From: Metabacillus halosaccharovorans
GTDB lineage: Bacteria > Bacillota > Bacilli > Bacillales > Bacillaceae
NCBI RefSeq assembly: GCF_002019635.1
Contig: NZ_KV917372.1
Span: forward strand, 1,364,001 to 1,428,000
Direction of reading: 5' to 3'
DNA length: 64,000 nucleotides
Part shown: positions 28,769-38,907 of the stretch, one piece after another
How positions within the stretch are numbered: the stretch's first letter is position 1
How the letters are laid out: each line of letters starts with the position of its first letter
Position numbers and translations under genes: made by a program
Notes under the pieces: generated by a model
What the model saw: only the letters and a program-made list of their open reading frames with translations
What the model was told of the DNA's origin: nothing
The model's database searches: none

Positions 28769-29726
28769 ATCTTATTAAATTCGGAGGTGTTTTTCCCTCC
28801 AGAGCAATAGCCATATTTTCTGCAGCTAGCTTTGCCATCTTTGCTCTCGTTTCAGCTGTAGCTGAACCGATATGCGGGAGTGTGACAACATGAGGCATTG
28901 ATAATAATGGATTATCCTTCTCAACAGGCTCAATCTCAAAGACATCTAACCCAGCGCTGAGTATATCTTTTTTCTGCAGTGCTTTAATTAAAGCTTCTTC
29001 ATCAACGTTTTTTCCTCTTGATCCATTAATGAAGATCGCTGAATCCTTCATTAAGTTAAATTCTCTCTCTCCAATCATTTTTTCTGTTTGAGGTGTGTGT
29101 GGAACCATTAAACAAACAAAATCTGACTTCTTTAAGAGCTCATCTAATGAGCAATATGTTGCATCAAATTTACTTTCTGCTTCCTTATTTCTCGAACGAT
29201 TATGGTATAAGATTTCCATATCAAAGCCGAAGTGTGCTCGTTTAGCGACCGCTCTGCCGATACTTCCCATTCCGATAATACCTAATGTTTTATGATGTAC
29301 ATCTACACCAAAAAGGTCTTCCCCCTTTGTTCCTCCCCATTTTTTAGCCTTTACATAATGATCAAGCTCGGGCATTCTTCTTGCCGTTGCCAGTAAAAGT
29401 CCAAAGACTGTATCTGCTGTTGTATCATCAAGCACCCCGGGTGTATTGGTTGCTATTATGTTTCTTTGCTTAAGCTCTTCTATATTCAAATTATCATAAC
29501 CAACTGAAATATTTGAAATGACCTTTAAATTTGGAGCTTGATTTAATAGCTCTTGCCCTATGTTCATACTAGCACCTAACAATCCATGTGCAGTTTGTAA
29601 TTCAACTAGAAAATCCCGGTAATTTTCATCATTAAGAGTCGGAAAATAACTTACATCAAATTTATTTTTCAAGAAATATAAAACTTGATCTGGTAATTCA
29701 CGATAAACCACAACTTTTTGTTGCAT
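28767..29726 (-). CDS. D-2-hydroxyacid dehydrogenase (glyoxylate/2-ketogluconate reductase type)
   Basis: A 319-residue NAD(P)-dependent reductase with the Rossmann motif GIIGMGSIGRAVA (about residues 150-162), catalytic Arg in INGSRG, Glu in DVFEIEP and His in LPHIGSAT. It reduces 2-ketoacids such as glyoxylate, hydroxypyruvate or 2-ketogluconate; YvcT/GyaR are the closest named types I can suggest. It lies downstream of, but is separated by a terminator from, the guanidine operon. Confidence 0.85.
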   Translation of the reverse strand: MQQKVVVYRELPDQVLYFLKNKFDVSYFPTLNDENYRDFLVELQTAHGLLGASMNIGQELLNQAPNLKVISNISVGYDNLNIEELKQRNIIATNTPGVLDDTTADTVFGLLLATARRMPELDHYVKAKKWGGTKGEDLFGVDVHHKTLGIIGMGSIGRAVAKRAHFGFDMEILYHNRSRNKEAESKFDATYCSLDELLKKSDFVCLMVPHTPQTEKMIGEREFNLMKDSAIFINGSRGKNVDEEALIKALQKKDILSAGLDVFEIEPVEKDNPLLSMPHVVTLPHIGSATAETRAKMAKLAAENMAIALEGKTPPNLIR

Positions 29727-29835
29727 ACTGCTCCTCCTTGTGTAAAAACATTATTTTAATAACTTCAAGGAAAGTTGGAAAAGTCCTGCATACGATTAAT
29801 TATATAAACAAAGGTATTTCTTAAATTGAAATAAA

Positions 29836-29872
29836 ACAAAAATACCCCAATGGATGAAAAATATTGGGGATT
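29836..29872 (-). terminator. Intrinsic terminator of guanidine operon
   Basis: On the minus strand, ATCCCCAATA/TTGGGGTAT arms followed by TTTTGTTTTA, after the allophanate hydrolase stop codon. Confidence 0.75.
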
Positions 29873-29891
29873 TATAAATATGAACTTCAAA

Positions 29892-31640
29892 TTAAATATT
29901 TAGAGGAACCTTTCTCCAGCTCCTTGAATCAGAAATATCTTCTGCATCTTCTGCTGCATAGGCTTCACAAATGAATCCCGAAACCTCAGTGCCATCTTGG
30001 AGCTCCACTTTTCCGATCCCAAGCGGGGCTGGAATTAATGTTAAAAATTCTCCAAAGGAGGAAACCGGCATTTCCCAAATTTCTAATTCAATAGCATCTC
30101 CACCTGATTTTTTCTTGATCAAACCCGGCTTTGCAGGTTCTGATGGCAGCTTAATAAATTGATATTTGTCAGCAGTTACATCTTCGCGAACAAAGTATGC
30201 ACCAAATTCAAGCATTTGCTTTTCAAGTGGGAAACCTCGCATATGCAGACCACATACTGCGATAGGAATAGTCTTTGTTATTTCTTTATTGTTTTTAACA
30301 AATACCTCTGCTGCACCGGCTATTAATCCTTCCTCATGAGATAACGCAAAGAAGGTTATACCAAATGGAAGATTCTTTTCTGCTTCACCTGCCTGAACAG
30401 CAATTGCACTTAAATCTAGTAAATTACAGTGATTTGTATATAATCCCATATCACTATTCGTTTTTATTGGATCTTTTCGGACCTGATCACGTGTCCAAGT
30501 ACCCCCGGCTGTTGGTGTAACAAGAACAGCATCTTTTAAAAGACTCTGAGTTTTTCTTTTGAACTCTTGTAATTTGTGCAAAGAATGAAACACAGACGTA
30601 GCATTATATTTTGGAAGATCACCGGAACGAAGCACCTTCTCAGTTACAGGGAATGTTACATCAGGATGATTACGAATAAATTCTCCTAAATCAGCCCACC
30701 TTTCTGCTACAAATGGTCCGTCATAAAGGATGGCTGCTGCCTCGCGGAAAAATTCATAATCAATATATTCAATTGTAATAGGAAGCTGTTTCAGTTGTTC
30801 AACAGCATTATTCCAAGCCTGTTGATACTCAGATGCATATGGGCCATAAAAAGGGATGTTATCCTTAGGTAAACATATTTTTTTCGGAAGCTTATTAGCA
30901 AAAGGTATCGGCATTTCCCGGGACCATGGATCCTCCTGATCAAACCCTCTAACCACTGCATCTACTTGATAAGCCTCATCTAAACTATGGGAGAATACGG
31001 TCACACAATCCAGACTTGCACATGCCGGCACAACACCTTTTGTTGGCCAAGCTCCTAAACTAGGCTTTAAACCAACCAGATCGTTTAGCGCTGCAGGTAC
31101 GCGTCCTGAACCTGCTGTATCTGTTCCTAAAGAGAAAACTGCCTGACCTCTTGCAACAGATACAGCAGACCCAGAGCTTGAACCTCCACTTATTAGCTCT
31201 GGTCGCAAAGAGTTGTGGGTTTCACCATAAGGGCTGCGGGTCCCAACTAAACCTGTTGCAAATTGATCTAGATTGGTTTTTCCAACTGGAATTGCCCCTG
31301 CCTCTATTAATCTCTCAACTACAGTAGAATGTTCTGCTGGAGTATAGCTGAATTCCTCACAACCAGCTGTTGTTGGTACATTAGCTAAATCGATGTTATC
31401 CTTTATGGCAAATGGGATTCCCCATAATGGAGATGTAACAAAATCTATTTCTGATAAGCGTTCTAAATACGGATGAATCTTTTCCATTTTTGGCGGTGTA
31501 ATCCAAATGTTCATTTCTTCGTCTCGTTTGGAACGTTTAACGATTTCTTCCATCACTTCTTCTGGTGATAATTGATGATTTCCATATGCTTCACGTAGCC
31601 AGCTTAGTGTTAATTTGGCTGGAATCTTCATTTTGCTCAT
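29892..31640 (-). CDS. atzF: Allophanate hydrolase
   Basis: A 582-residue protein with an N-terminal amidase-signature domain with the Ser-cisSer-Lys triad visible (Lys80 in PFAIKDN, Ser about 154 in GGSSSGSA, Ser178 in TDTAGSG), and a C-terminal allophanate hydrolase domain (about 460-582) that finishes the second hydrolysis. It converts allophanate to two ammonia and two CO2. Its ATG overlaps the stop of the carboxylase gene by four bases. Last enzyme of guanidine nitrogen release. Confidence 0.92.
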   Translation of the reverse strand: MSKMKIPAKLTLSWLREAYGNHQLSPEEVMEEIVKRSKRDEEMNIWITPPKMEKIHPYLERLSEIDFVTSPLWGIPFAIKDNIDLANVPTTAGCEEFSYTPAEHSTVVERLIEAGAIPVGKTNLDQFATGLVGTRSPYGETHNSLRPELISGGSSSGSAVSVARGQAVFSLGTDTAGSGRVPAALNDLVGLKPSLGAWPTKGVVPACASLDCVTVFSHSLDEAYQVDAVVRGFDQEDPWSREMPIPFANKLPKKICLPKDNIPFYGPYASEYQQAWNNAVEQLKQLPITIEYIDYEFFREAAAILYDGPFVAERWADLGEFIRNHPDVTFPVTEKVLRSGDLPKYNATSVFHSLHKLQEFKRKTQSLLKDAVLVTPTAGGTWTRDQVRKDPIKTNSDMGLYTNHCNLLDLSAIAVQAGEAEKNLPFGITFFALSHEEGLIAGAAEVFVKNNKEITKTIPIAVCGLHMRGFPLEKQMLEFGAYFVREDVTADKYQFIKLPSEPAKPGLIKKKSGGDAIELEIWEMPVSSFGEFLTLIPAPLGIGKVELQDGTEVSGFICEAYAAEDAEDISDSRSWRKVPLNI

Positions 31641-34600
31641 TGTACGGCACCTACCTTATTTTCCTTAAATAAACTAGCTATTAATTGTCCAGCATGCACC
31701 GAATCACCAGACTTCACATAAATTTCAGCGATTTCTCCATCACAAGGTGCTGTTTGAGGAAACTCCATTTTCATACTTTCTTCTATAATAAGAACATCAC
31801 CCTTTTTCACCTGTGCTCCCGGTGAAACAAGGACCTTCCACACACTTCCCGGCATTGAACAGTTTACAGGAATTGCACCTTCAGGAAGTACATCTTCTTC
31901 ACTTGGGGCTAATGTATCATCTTCTGATACATGTTCTTCAATACCTTGCTCCTTCCATCTTTCACGTTCCTCATTGAAGGAGGCTTGTTGACGTTGTTTG
32001 AATTGGTAGGTACTTTCCTTAATCTCCTCTTGTAAGTTCAAGTACTCTCCAAGATCAAAGGTTGTTTCTGTAATATCAACTTCAAATCTCCCCCTTAAAA
32101 CATCCTCACGCATTTGAAGTAATTCATCTGCATCAACTGGATAAAATTGAATTTGATCGAAAAAGCGTAATAGCCAGGGCTTACCCGGTTCAAAGCTTTC
32201 AGTTGATCTGAGCTTATTCCACACTTGAATGGTACGCCCAACAAATTGATATCCTCCCGGGCCTTCCATTCCATACACACACATATATGCTCCACCAATT
32301 CCAACTGCATTTTCCGGGGTCCAGGTCCGAGCCGGGTTATACTTTGTTGTAACGAGCCGGTGACGGGGATCAATCGGTGTTGCAACTGGTGCCCCCAGGT
32401 AAACATCACCCAAACCAAGAACTAAATAGCTAGCATCAAACACAATTTTTTTCACATCTTCAATACTTTCCAAACCATTTATTCGTCTAATAAATTCAAG
32501 ATTATCCGGACACCATGGGGCGTCCTGACGAACATTTTGCTTATATCGCTCTGTAGCTACTTGTACAGAGGGGTCGTTCCAGGATAGTGGCAAACGGACG
32601 ATTCTTGATGGTACTTGTATTGATTCAAGTGGTGGTAAACTGCGATCAATTTCTAATACCTTTTTGGCTGCATCTTTTACTGTCATTTTTGATGCGTCGA
32701 TATGAATTTGTAAAGAACGAATTCCTGGAGTTAAGTCTAAGACAGGTATTTCATTGGTTTTTTGTAGGCTATCCATAAGCGCATGTGCCTGGAAACGAAG
32801 GAGTAAATCAAGTTCCATGTCTCCATATTCCACAAGAATATTTTCGTCACCGCTACAACGAATCGTTATCGGAATTTGACGATCAGCAGACTCACTGGCT
32901 AAAACCGGATAAGTTGATGTAATCTCAATTTCAGGATCTGCTAATTCAATCTCTTGTAGCTGTGAAAGATGTTTTTCCCCAATTGCTTGCAAATTCATAT
33001 CTTGCAGTTTTCGTAAACGATCTGCTTCTTCGAGTGTGATAAGCTTAAATTGGACTGTATCTCCAGGATGCAGTTGACCAATTTTCCAAAACTCTGCTGA
33101 AGCTGTGGTCACAGGGCAAACAAACCCACCAAGACTAGGACCATCCGGACCGAGTAATATCGGCATATCACCTGTTAAATCAAGTGTCCCAATTGCGTAC
33201 GCATTATCATGAATATTGGAAGGATGCAAGCCTGCTTCTCCTCCATCTTCACGTGTCCAGAGTGGCTTTGGCCCTACAAGACGAACACCCGTACGGGAGC
33301 TATTAAAATGAATTTCCCATTTTGTTTCTGTTAATTGTTTTAAATAATCTGGTTGCAAAAATTCTTCTGTACAGTGCGGCCCGGGAATAACACCAATCGT
33401 CCATGTTGTGTTGATCTTTGGTTGATGTACTAAAGAAAGCCCCCCTTTTACAACAGGTGAACAAGAGTTATGAACACCGAGAACATCGCCTGTTCGAAGC
33501 GCTCTGCCACCGTGTCCCCCAAAGTTTCCGAGTGTAAAAGTGGAAGAGCTTCCTAAAATCTTTGGCATATCAAATCCCCCAGAAACAAGCATATAGGTTC
33601 TCATTCCCACTTTAGCTTCGCCAAATGATACTACCTGGCCTTCCTTTGCTAATACTGGTTTATATAATGAAATTTTTTCACCATCTAGCTTTGCTTCCAT
33701 ATCAGCGCCCGTTAAACAGAACCACATATCATTTCTAAATTGATAAGATCCACCTCGAAGGGTAAATTCAAGTCCGGGTGCGTTGTCAGCATTTCCTAAT
33801 AATTTATTTCCAATTCGGAAGGACAATGGATCCATTGGACCACAAGGTGGAACCCCTACGTCCCAATGCCCTTTTCTTCCCGGCCAATCCTGAATTGTCG
33901 TTTGAATACCACCATCTATGACTTCAATAGCATTTTCAACTGGTTTAAAACTATTTAGCATTCTTGTGTATACTTCACCTGATATACAATCCTCTTCTTT
34001 CAATAGCTCCTGTAAATATTGAAGATTTGTGGTAACCCCATACATTCGTGTTTCACGTAAAGCCTTAATCAATGTTTGGATAGCCTCTATGCGGTTTTTA
34101 CCACGCACGATGATCTTTGCAAGCATTGGATCGTATAATGAGGTAACGGTTATCCCATCTCTTACCCATGTTTCATTACGTGCAAGGTTTGATAAAATGA
34201 CTTGATCCAGCTGTCCGGCACTTGGGCGGAAATCATGATGACAATCTTCAGCGTAAATTCGAGCTTGAATACTATGTCCTGTTGGTTCTGGAACAAGATT
34301 CTGTAAATTTTTCAGCTCACCAGCAGCCTCTTTGATCATCCACTCCACTAAATCAATACCAAAGACCTCCTCTGTTACACCATGCTCTACTTGCAAACGA
34401 GTATTTACTTCCAGAAAGTAAAATTCATAAGAATCTGGATCATATAAAAACTCAACCGTTCCTGCACTTTTATAGCCAACTTCTTCAGCTAAACTTTTGG
34501 CAGCAGCAAACATGTTCTGACGAACGTCTTCAGATAATTTTGGAGCAGGACTTTCTTCAATTACTTTCTGATTTCGACGTTGAATTGAGCAATCTCGCTC

Positions 34601-35272
34601 ACCTAAAGTAATAACTTCTCCGAATTCATTCCCGAAAATTTGCACTTCAACATGTCTTGCCCTTGCGATGTATTTTTCTAAGAATAGCCCGCCATTATTA
34701 AAGTTTGTTTCTGCTAAGTGACGCACCCCATCGTAAGCAGCGCGTAAAGCTTCTTCAGTGTCGCAAACACGCATCCCAATACCGCCGCCACCAGCTGTAC
34801 TTTTTAGAATTACCGGGTATCCGATTTGACCTGCCTGTTCTAAGGCAGTTTCTAAGCTGTCAATTAATTTGGTACCTGAAAGCATTGGTACTCCAGCTTT
34901 TTCAGCAATTTCCCTTGCAGAATGTTTCAAACCAAACATTTCCATTTGCTCTGGTGTCGGTCCAATAAATATAATTCCATTTTCCTGACATGCACGGGCA
35001 AAATTTGCATTTTCACTTAAGAAACCATAACCCGGATGGATCGCCTCCGCACCTGTTTCAATGGCCGTTTTTAGAATTAAATCTGAATTTAAGTAGCTTT
35101 CCTTTACTGCTCCTTCTCCGATCAAAACAGCTTCATCTGCACCATCAACATGTAAGCTGTCTTGATCAGCTTTTGTATAAACTGCTACAGATGAAACTCC
35201 TAGTTTTTTTAATGTTCGCTCTATTCTTACCGCAATTGCCCCACGGTTTGCGATTAGTACTTTTTTAAACAT
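31637..35272 (-). CDS. Biotin-dependent guanidine carboxylase (urea carboxylase family)
   Basis: A 1211-residue multidomain enzyme: biotin carboxylase (about 1-450, GGGGIGMRV glycine loop and ERDCSIQRRNQK), KipI/KipA-like carboxyltransferase (about 460-1090), and a C-terminal biotinyl domain with Lys1168 in ESMKMEF. It is usually annotated as urea carboxylase. Its place with UAAP1/UAAP2 and two guanidine-I riboswitches identifies guanidine as the expected substrate (established for this gene set). ATG at 35272 follows AAGGAG at eight bases; a GTG at 35281 is an alternative. Confidence 0.92.
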   Translation of the reverse strand: MFKKVLIANRGAIAVRIERTLKKLGVSSVAVYTKADQDSLHVDGADEAVLIGEGAVKESYLNSDLILKTAIETGAEAIHPGYGFLSENANFARACQENGIIFIGPTPEQMEMFGLKHSAREIAEKAGVPMLSGTKLIDSLETALEQAGQIGYPVILKSTAGGGGIGMRVCDTEEALRAAYDGVRHLAETNFNNGGLFLEKYIARARHVEVQIFGNEFGEVITLGERDCSIQRRNQKVIEESPAPKLSEDVRQNMFAAAKSLAEEVGYKSAGTVEFLYDPDSYEFYFLEVNTRLQVEHGVTEEVFGIDLVEWMIKEAAGELKNLQNLVPEPTGHSIQARIYAEDCHHDFRPSAGQLDQVILSNLARNETWVRDGITVTSLYDPMLAKIIVRGKNRIEAIQTLIKALRETRMYGVTTNLQYLQELLKEEDCISGEVYTRMLNSFKPVENAIEVIDGGIQTTIQDWPGRKGHWDVGVPPCGPMDPLSFRIGNKLLGNADNAPGLEFTLRGGSYQFRNDMWFCLTGADMEAKLDGEKISLYKPVLAKEGQVVSFGEAKVGMRTYMLVSGGFDMPKILGSSSTFTLGNFGGHGGRALRTGDVLGVHNSCSPVVKGGLSLVHQPKINTTWTIGVIPGPHCTEEFLQPDYLKQLTETKWEIHFNSSRTGVRLVGPKPLWTREDGGEAGLHPSNIHDNAYAIGTLDLTGDMPILLGPDGPSLGGFVCPVTTASAEFWKIGQLHPGDTVQFKLITLEEADRLRKLQDMNLQAIGEKHLSQLQEIELADPEIEITSTYPVLASESADRQIPITIRCSGDENILVEYGDMELDLLLRFQAHALMDSLQKTNEIPVLDLTPGIRSLQIHIDASKMTVKDAAKKVLEIDRSLPPLESIQVPSRIVRLPLSWNDPSVQVATERYKQNVRQDAPWCPDNLEFIRRINGLESIEDVKKIVFDASYLVLGLGDVYLGAPVATPIDPRHRLVTTKYNPARTWTPENAVGIGGAYMCVYGMEGPGGYQFVGRTIQVWNKLRSTESFEPGKPWLLRFFDQIQFYPVDADELLQMREDVLRGRFEVDITETTFDLGEYLNLQEEIKESTYQFKQRQQASFNEERERWKEQGIEEHVSEDDTLAPSEEDVLPEGAIPVNCSMPGSVWKVLVSPGAQVKKGDVLIIEESMKMEFPQTAPCDGEIAEIYVKSGDSVHAGQLIASLFKENKVGAVQ

Positions 35273-35328
35273 GTGACACACTCCTTCTAGCGATGTTTTT
35301 TATATGAACAACCTTTCTCGTAAGCATT

Positions 35329-35450
35329 TATTCTTCATTGAACATTATGAAAACTTTTCTCGTCCCTCTCCGCTGAGTTTTGTCCTTCAACCCTACTATG
35401 AAGGACTTTTCTCTTCTTTCTCTACCGAGATTTGTCTTTCAAGACCCTCA
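35329..35450. repeat. 52-bp-period hairpin repeat, guanidine operon locus
   Basis: The unit GTCCTTCA-N9-TGAAGGAC-TTTTCTC begins at 35382. A copy with GTCTTTCA begins at 35434, and a decayed copy with TTCTTCATTG...TATGAAAACTTTTCTC begins at about 35330, so the period is 52 bases. Related units occur at 56744-56895. It fills most of the gap between the UAAP2 and carboxylase genes. The T tract follows the stem on the plus strand, opposite to the operon. Confidence 0.7.
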
Positions 35451-35466
35451 ATAAAACAATTCCATC

Positions 35467-36117
35467 CTATTTATCCCAAATCAACACTCGTACCGGGGTT
35501 GGATTATATGCATTACATGGATTATTCAACTGTGGACAGTTACTAATTAACACAATTGTCTTCACAATCGATTGGACTTCCACATATCGTCCCGGAGCTG
35601 AAACGCCATCAGCAAATGTAAGACCTCCCTCTGGTGTAACAGGTACATTCATAAAAAAATTAATATTTGGTGCTAAGTCACGCTTCGTAAAACGTACATC
35701 ATATTTTGTTAGCTGCAACATGAATGTGTCGCGACAGTTATGCATTGGCAATGTATCATGTGAATAACGTACTGTATTACTTTGCGCCGAACAGGCACCA
35801 CCTAACGTATCATGTCGACCACAGGTATCTGCCACAATTCTTAATAGCTCTTTATTTGACTCAGACCGCAAAACAGTACCGGTCGATAGATATATATTTT
35901 GCTGTCCTGCAATCGTTGCAACTGCACTATAGTGATCTTCAGGATCTTCTGCATGATAAAAGAGTGTATCTGCCGCTTGGTTTCCTTCTACATCTATGAT
36001 TCTTACAACCTGACCAGGTTGTAATTCATGCATCCACCCATCTCCTGCCGGAATCACATGATCATAGATTGCTTCTTCTACTTTTCTTGGGCTTTCTGTA
36101 TAGTTTAAAACTGCCAT
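35467..36117 (-). CDS. cgdB: Urea amidolyase-associated protein UAAP2 / carboxyguanidine deiminase subunit
   Basis: A 216-residue DUF1989 protein with the family's [30 protein letters not shown] and [18 protein letters not shown]. Published work shows UAAP1 and UAAP2 form a heteromeric deiminase turning carboxyguanidine into allophanate plus ammonia; His and Cys residues in the cited motifs are probable metal ligands. AAGGAGG precedes ATG. It follows UAAP1 by 78 bases. Confidence 0.88.
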   Translation of the reverse strand: MAVLNYTESPRKVEEAIYDHVIPAGDGWMHELQPGQVVRIIDVEGNQAADTLFYHAEDPEDHYSAVATIAGQQNIYLSTGTVLRSESNKELLRIVADTCGRHDTLGGACSAQSNTVRYSHDTLPMHNCRDTFMLQLTKYDVRFTKRDLAPNINFFMNVPVTPEGGLTFADGVSAPGRYVEVQSIVKTIVLISNCPQLNNPCNAYNPTPVRVLIWDK

Positions 36118-36195
36118 AATCTCTTCCTCCTTTTACTATCTTCCGAGTTAATCGATTAAAAATTCCGTTCCCATTTATATCCTTCTAGAAGTCTA

Positions 36196-36939
36196 TTATT
36201 TAAACATAACTGTTTTTATTGATTCACCTAACAATGCGTGGTATTCCCATGTGTTTTCAAATGCTCTACGATTTTCCGGACGGAAGTTTACACAAACATC
36301 ATCTTCTTCTACTGGATTAGCCTCAAGGACTTCAATTTTAATCGGTACAGAAGAATATTGATGTCTTTGGTCCAAAGGGTTTGGTGTATTTGAAAAAACA
36401 AATAATGTGTGCATTTCAGTTCTTAGTGTTACAGTTGCTCCTTCTTTGCAATGGTCTTCCACAAAGTGCATATTGCCATTTTCATCACAATACACTTTTG
36501 AAAATAAATTCAAAACCGGTACAATATCACGTACTCCCAGCCCATTTCTTACGAGCTCAATAGAGAAATTTTCTTCACCACTTCTCAACCAATTGTTTCG
36601 TAATTCCTGGTAAGTCGTAACACCATATTTTTCGTCCGTTTGCTTTCGTGTTGTATAACCGGAAATACTATCATGCCAGCCTAGACTATCCTCAACAATG
36701 CTTGTTAATACTCTTCCATTATCACTCATAAGAACATGGCCTTTCGTTAAATGTGAGGTATGCTGTGCCTTCAATGTATCAGGCATGTTATATCGTTCAG
36801 TTAAGTTTTGGCCGTTGTACATGAGGGTTGATAAATTTGCTCTATCACCTAATGCTGTGAAACGAACTAATTTCCCCTTTCCTATTGTTCCTGACCATTT
36901 TCCACCAGCAGGGATTGTTTTATTAAAAATGCTATTCAT
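36196..36939 (-). CDS. cgdA: Urea amidolyase-associated protein UAAP1 / carboxyguanidine deiminase subunit
   Basis: A 247-residue DUF1989 protein with IPAGGKWSGTIGKG, RYNMPDTLKAQHT, LGWHDSISG and ANPVEED near the C-terminus, the pattern of UAAP1. It is the partner of the next gene in carboxyguanidine deimination. AGGAGG lies eight bases upstream. It is the first gene of its transcript, 36 bases after the riboswitch terminator. Confidence 0.88.
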   Translation of the reverse strand: MNSIFNKTIPAGGKWSGTIGKGKLVRFTALGDRANLSTLMYNGQNLTERYNMPDTLKAQHTSHLTKGHVLMSDNGRVLTSIVEDSLGWHDSISGYTTRKQTDEKYGVTTYQELRNNWLRSGEENFSIELVRNGLGVRDIVPVLNLFSKVYCDENGNMHFVEDHCKEGATVTLRTEMHTLFVFSNTPNPLDQRHQYSSVPIKIEVLEANPVEEDDVCVNFRPENRRAFENTWEYHALLGESIKTVMFK

Positions 36940-36973
36940 ATGAAGTTTCCTCCTTATTTTTTGTGTATATAAA

Positions 36974-37135
36974 AAAGATAAAAGCCTGAGAGATCAATGT
37001 CTCCCAGGCTTTTATCCTTCCGTGTATATAGCTACATGCTCATATAGCCATACGCTCTCTCTCGGTCCAGACCACTTGTTTGAATGAGGGGAGATTCATA
37101 ACAAGAACGGAACCCTAGAAAGCTTTTTTCTTCTC
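36974..37135 (-). ncRNA. Guanidine-I (ykkC) riboswitch ahead of the UAAP1 operon
   Basis: Read on the minus strand: CTAGGGTTCCG near 37127, GGACCGAGAG near 37060, ACACGGAAGGATAAAAG at about 37025-37009, i.e. the conserved blocks of the ykkC aptamer. A terminator stem (GATAAAAGCCTGGGAGA and its partner) with six T ends at about 36974 and shares bases with the aptamer's 3' part. This means guanidine binding should prevent termination and turn the enzyme operon on. Confidence 0.9.
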
Positions 37136-37170
37136 AGTTGAGAAGCTTTATTTAATTATTCTGTACGTTC

Positions 37171-37198
37171 AGTATAGTTTACATTGTTAGATTTCCAA
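37171..37198 (-). promoter_or_regulatory. Predicted sigma-A promoter of the UAAP1 operon
   Basis: Minus strand TTGGAA (37193-37198), 16-base spacer, TATACT (37171-37176), about 40 bases upstream of the riboswitch. It implies the enzyme operon has its own promoter separate from the permease transcript. Confidence 0.55.
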
Positions 37199-37217
37199 AC
37201 TGTTATGTCAGACTTTC

Positions 37218-38588
37218 TTACATACTTTTTTCGGTTAATTGATTTCGGATTGCTACCTTATCTTCCACCAAGTCAGTTACAGGCTTTTTAAATACAACTG
37301 TTCGAATTCCCAAATATACAAATCCTAACACAATCCATCCAATGCCTATGAGAAGTGTTTGTTTTTCAAGTAACGTTAACAACCATCCAATAAAACAAGC
37401 ACCGACCAGTGGAAAGATTAAATATAAAAATGTCTCTTTAAATGATCGATGTTTTTGACGAACATAGTAATGTGCAATCACAGAAATATTTACAAACGTA
37501 AATGCTGTTAAAGCACCAAAGCTTACAAATGTGACAGCTGTATCTAAATCAATCGCAATTGAGAAAAACGAAATCATCGTAACAAACACGATATTTAAGA
37601 CTGGAGTTTTAAATTTTGGATGGATATATCCAAATACTTTGTTCGGTAGTATTGATTCCCGACCAAGAGCAAATAAGAATCTTGTTACACTCGTTACAGA
37701 CGAAACACCTTGAGTAAAAGTTGCAACAATTAATACTGTTGTAAAGATCGCACTTAGTAAATTGCCTCCCACCATTTGAATCAATTCAGCTGAAGCGGTG
37801 TCGCTATTTACAAACGTGAAGTCCGGATAAGCGATCTCAGTTAAATATGCAATCGCAATATATAATACAGCGGCAATACAAACAATTAAAAAGATTGCTC
37901 TCGGTATCGTTTTTCGGGGATTAACTGTTTCTTCTGCCATTGTTGTCACAGCATCAAACCCTAGAAAACAAAAGCATATTAGAGCTGCCCCAGAGAAGAT
38001 TGTTCCGATTGAAAAATCACTGGAAATGAAAGGTTGCATTGAGAATAACTCCATGCCATCCCCACCGGTGAGAATATCCTTAGTAACAAATACACAAAAG
38101 AACACAATAAAGATAACTTGAAAAATAACAGAAAATCCACTTACTCTTGCAACAGATTTAATTCCTATAATATTAACAAAAGCTAAAATCAAGTTTAATA
38201 CTATAATCCATACATACACCGGGATACTTGGAAACTGTGCATTTAAAAAAAGGCCAAATGTCAAACACGCAATGATCGGGGAAACAATATAATCTAAAAG
38301 CAGGGCCCATCCTACTAAAAACCCCATCTTTTGATTAACTGCTTTTTTTGTATATGTGTACGCTGAGCCTGAAATTGGATAAGCCTTCACCATTCTACTG
38401 TAGCTATACGCAGTAAAGAAAATAGCTATAAATGCTACAACATAGGCAGCAGCAAGCATTCCTCCAGCTGCTTCAAATGCAACCCCATAAACTGTAAAAA
38501 AGATCATTGGTGTCATCCATGCAAGCCCTAGAAAAACTACACCAAATGTATTGAGTGATTTTTTTAATTCTGGAGTTTCTGCCTTCAT
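37218..38588 (-). CDS. APC-family permease, probable guanidine importer
   Basis: A 456-residue permease with about 12 helices, N-terminal GLAWMTPMIFFTVYGVAFEAAGG as TM1, and the family's TYTKKAVNQKMGFLVGWALLLDY. The guanidine-I riboswitch directly upstream and the downstream degradation genes indicate import of guanidine or a guanidino compound; this is inference from context. AAGGAGAGG lies about six bases before ATG. A new promoter and riboswitch follow it before UAAP1. Confidence 0.85.
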   Translation of the reverse strand: MKAETPELKKSLNTFGVVFLGLAWMTPMIFFTVYGVAFEAAGGMLAAAYVVAFIAIFFTAYSYSRMVKAYPISGSAYTYTKKAVNQKMGFLVGWALLLDYIVSPIIACLTFGLFLNAQFPSIPVYVWIIVLNLILAFVNIIGIKSVARVSGFSVIFQVIFIVFFCVFVTKDILTGGDGMELFSMQPFISSDFSIGTIFSGAALICFCFLGFDAVTTMAEETVNPRKTIPRAIFLIVCIAAVLYIAIAYLTEIAYPDFTFVNSDTASAELIQMVGGNLLSAIFTTVLIVATFTQGVSSVTSVTRFLFALGRESILPNKVFGYIHPKFKTPVLNIVFVTMISFFSIAIDLDTAVTFVSFGALTAFTFVNISVIAHYYVRQKHRSFKETFLYLIFPLVGACFIGWLLTLLEKQTLLIGIGWIVLGFVYLGIRTVVFKKPVTDLVEDKVAIRNQLTEKSM

Positions 38589-38709
38589 TAAATCCTCTCC
38601 TTTATATTTGAATATTCTGAATTTAATACTTAGACTAATAACTGCTGTGTGGAAACGATCAACTGCTAGCTGTTAAAATAGTTGAGTTAAAAAGGGATAA
38701 ATGTTTTTT

Positions 38710-38855
38710 GAGGAATAAATAAAAGCCTGGGAGAGGTCATCTCCCAGGCTTTTGTCCTTCCGTGTATATAAAAAACAAATTTGCTTTTTATACGCTCCCT
38801 CTCGGACCAGACTTGGTCATATGACCAACGGAACCCTAGGTAGCTTTTTCGTTCA
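38710..38855 (-). ncRNA. Guanidine-I (ykkC) riboswitch ahead of the permease
   Basis: Minus strand order: CTAGGGTTCCG (about 38832-38842), GGTCCGAGAGGGAGCGT, ACACGGAAGGACAAAAG, then the terminator pair AAAAGCCTGGGAGA/TCTCCCAGGCTTTT with a T-rich tail near 38715. Same architecture as the copy at 36974-37135, so permease expression should also be induced by guanidine through antitermination. Confidence 0.92.
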
Positions 38856-38907
38856 TAAAATAGTTAGTGAACCTTTATGCAGTTAATTGATTGGCTTGTT
38901 AACATGT

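Noticed and set aside
31637-35272. Plain urea carboxylase
   Set aside because: UAAP1/UAAP2 neighbours and guanidine-I riboswitches point to guanidine; nothing in the locus suggests urea as the physiological substrate.
35304-35767. Plus-strand reading frames opposite the guanidine operon
   Set aside because: They run through the hairpin repeat or antisense to UAAP2 and have no ribosome-binding sites.
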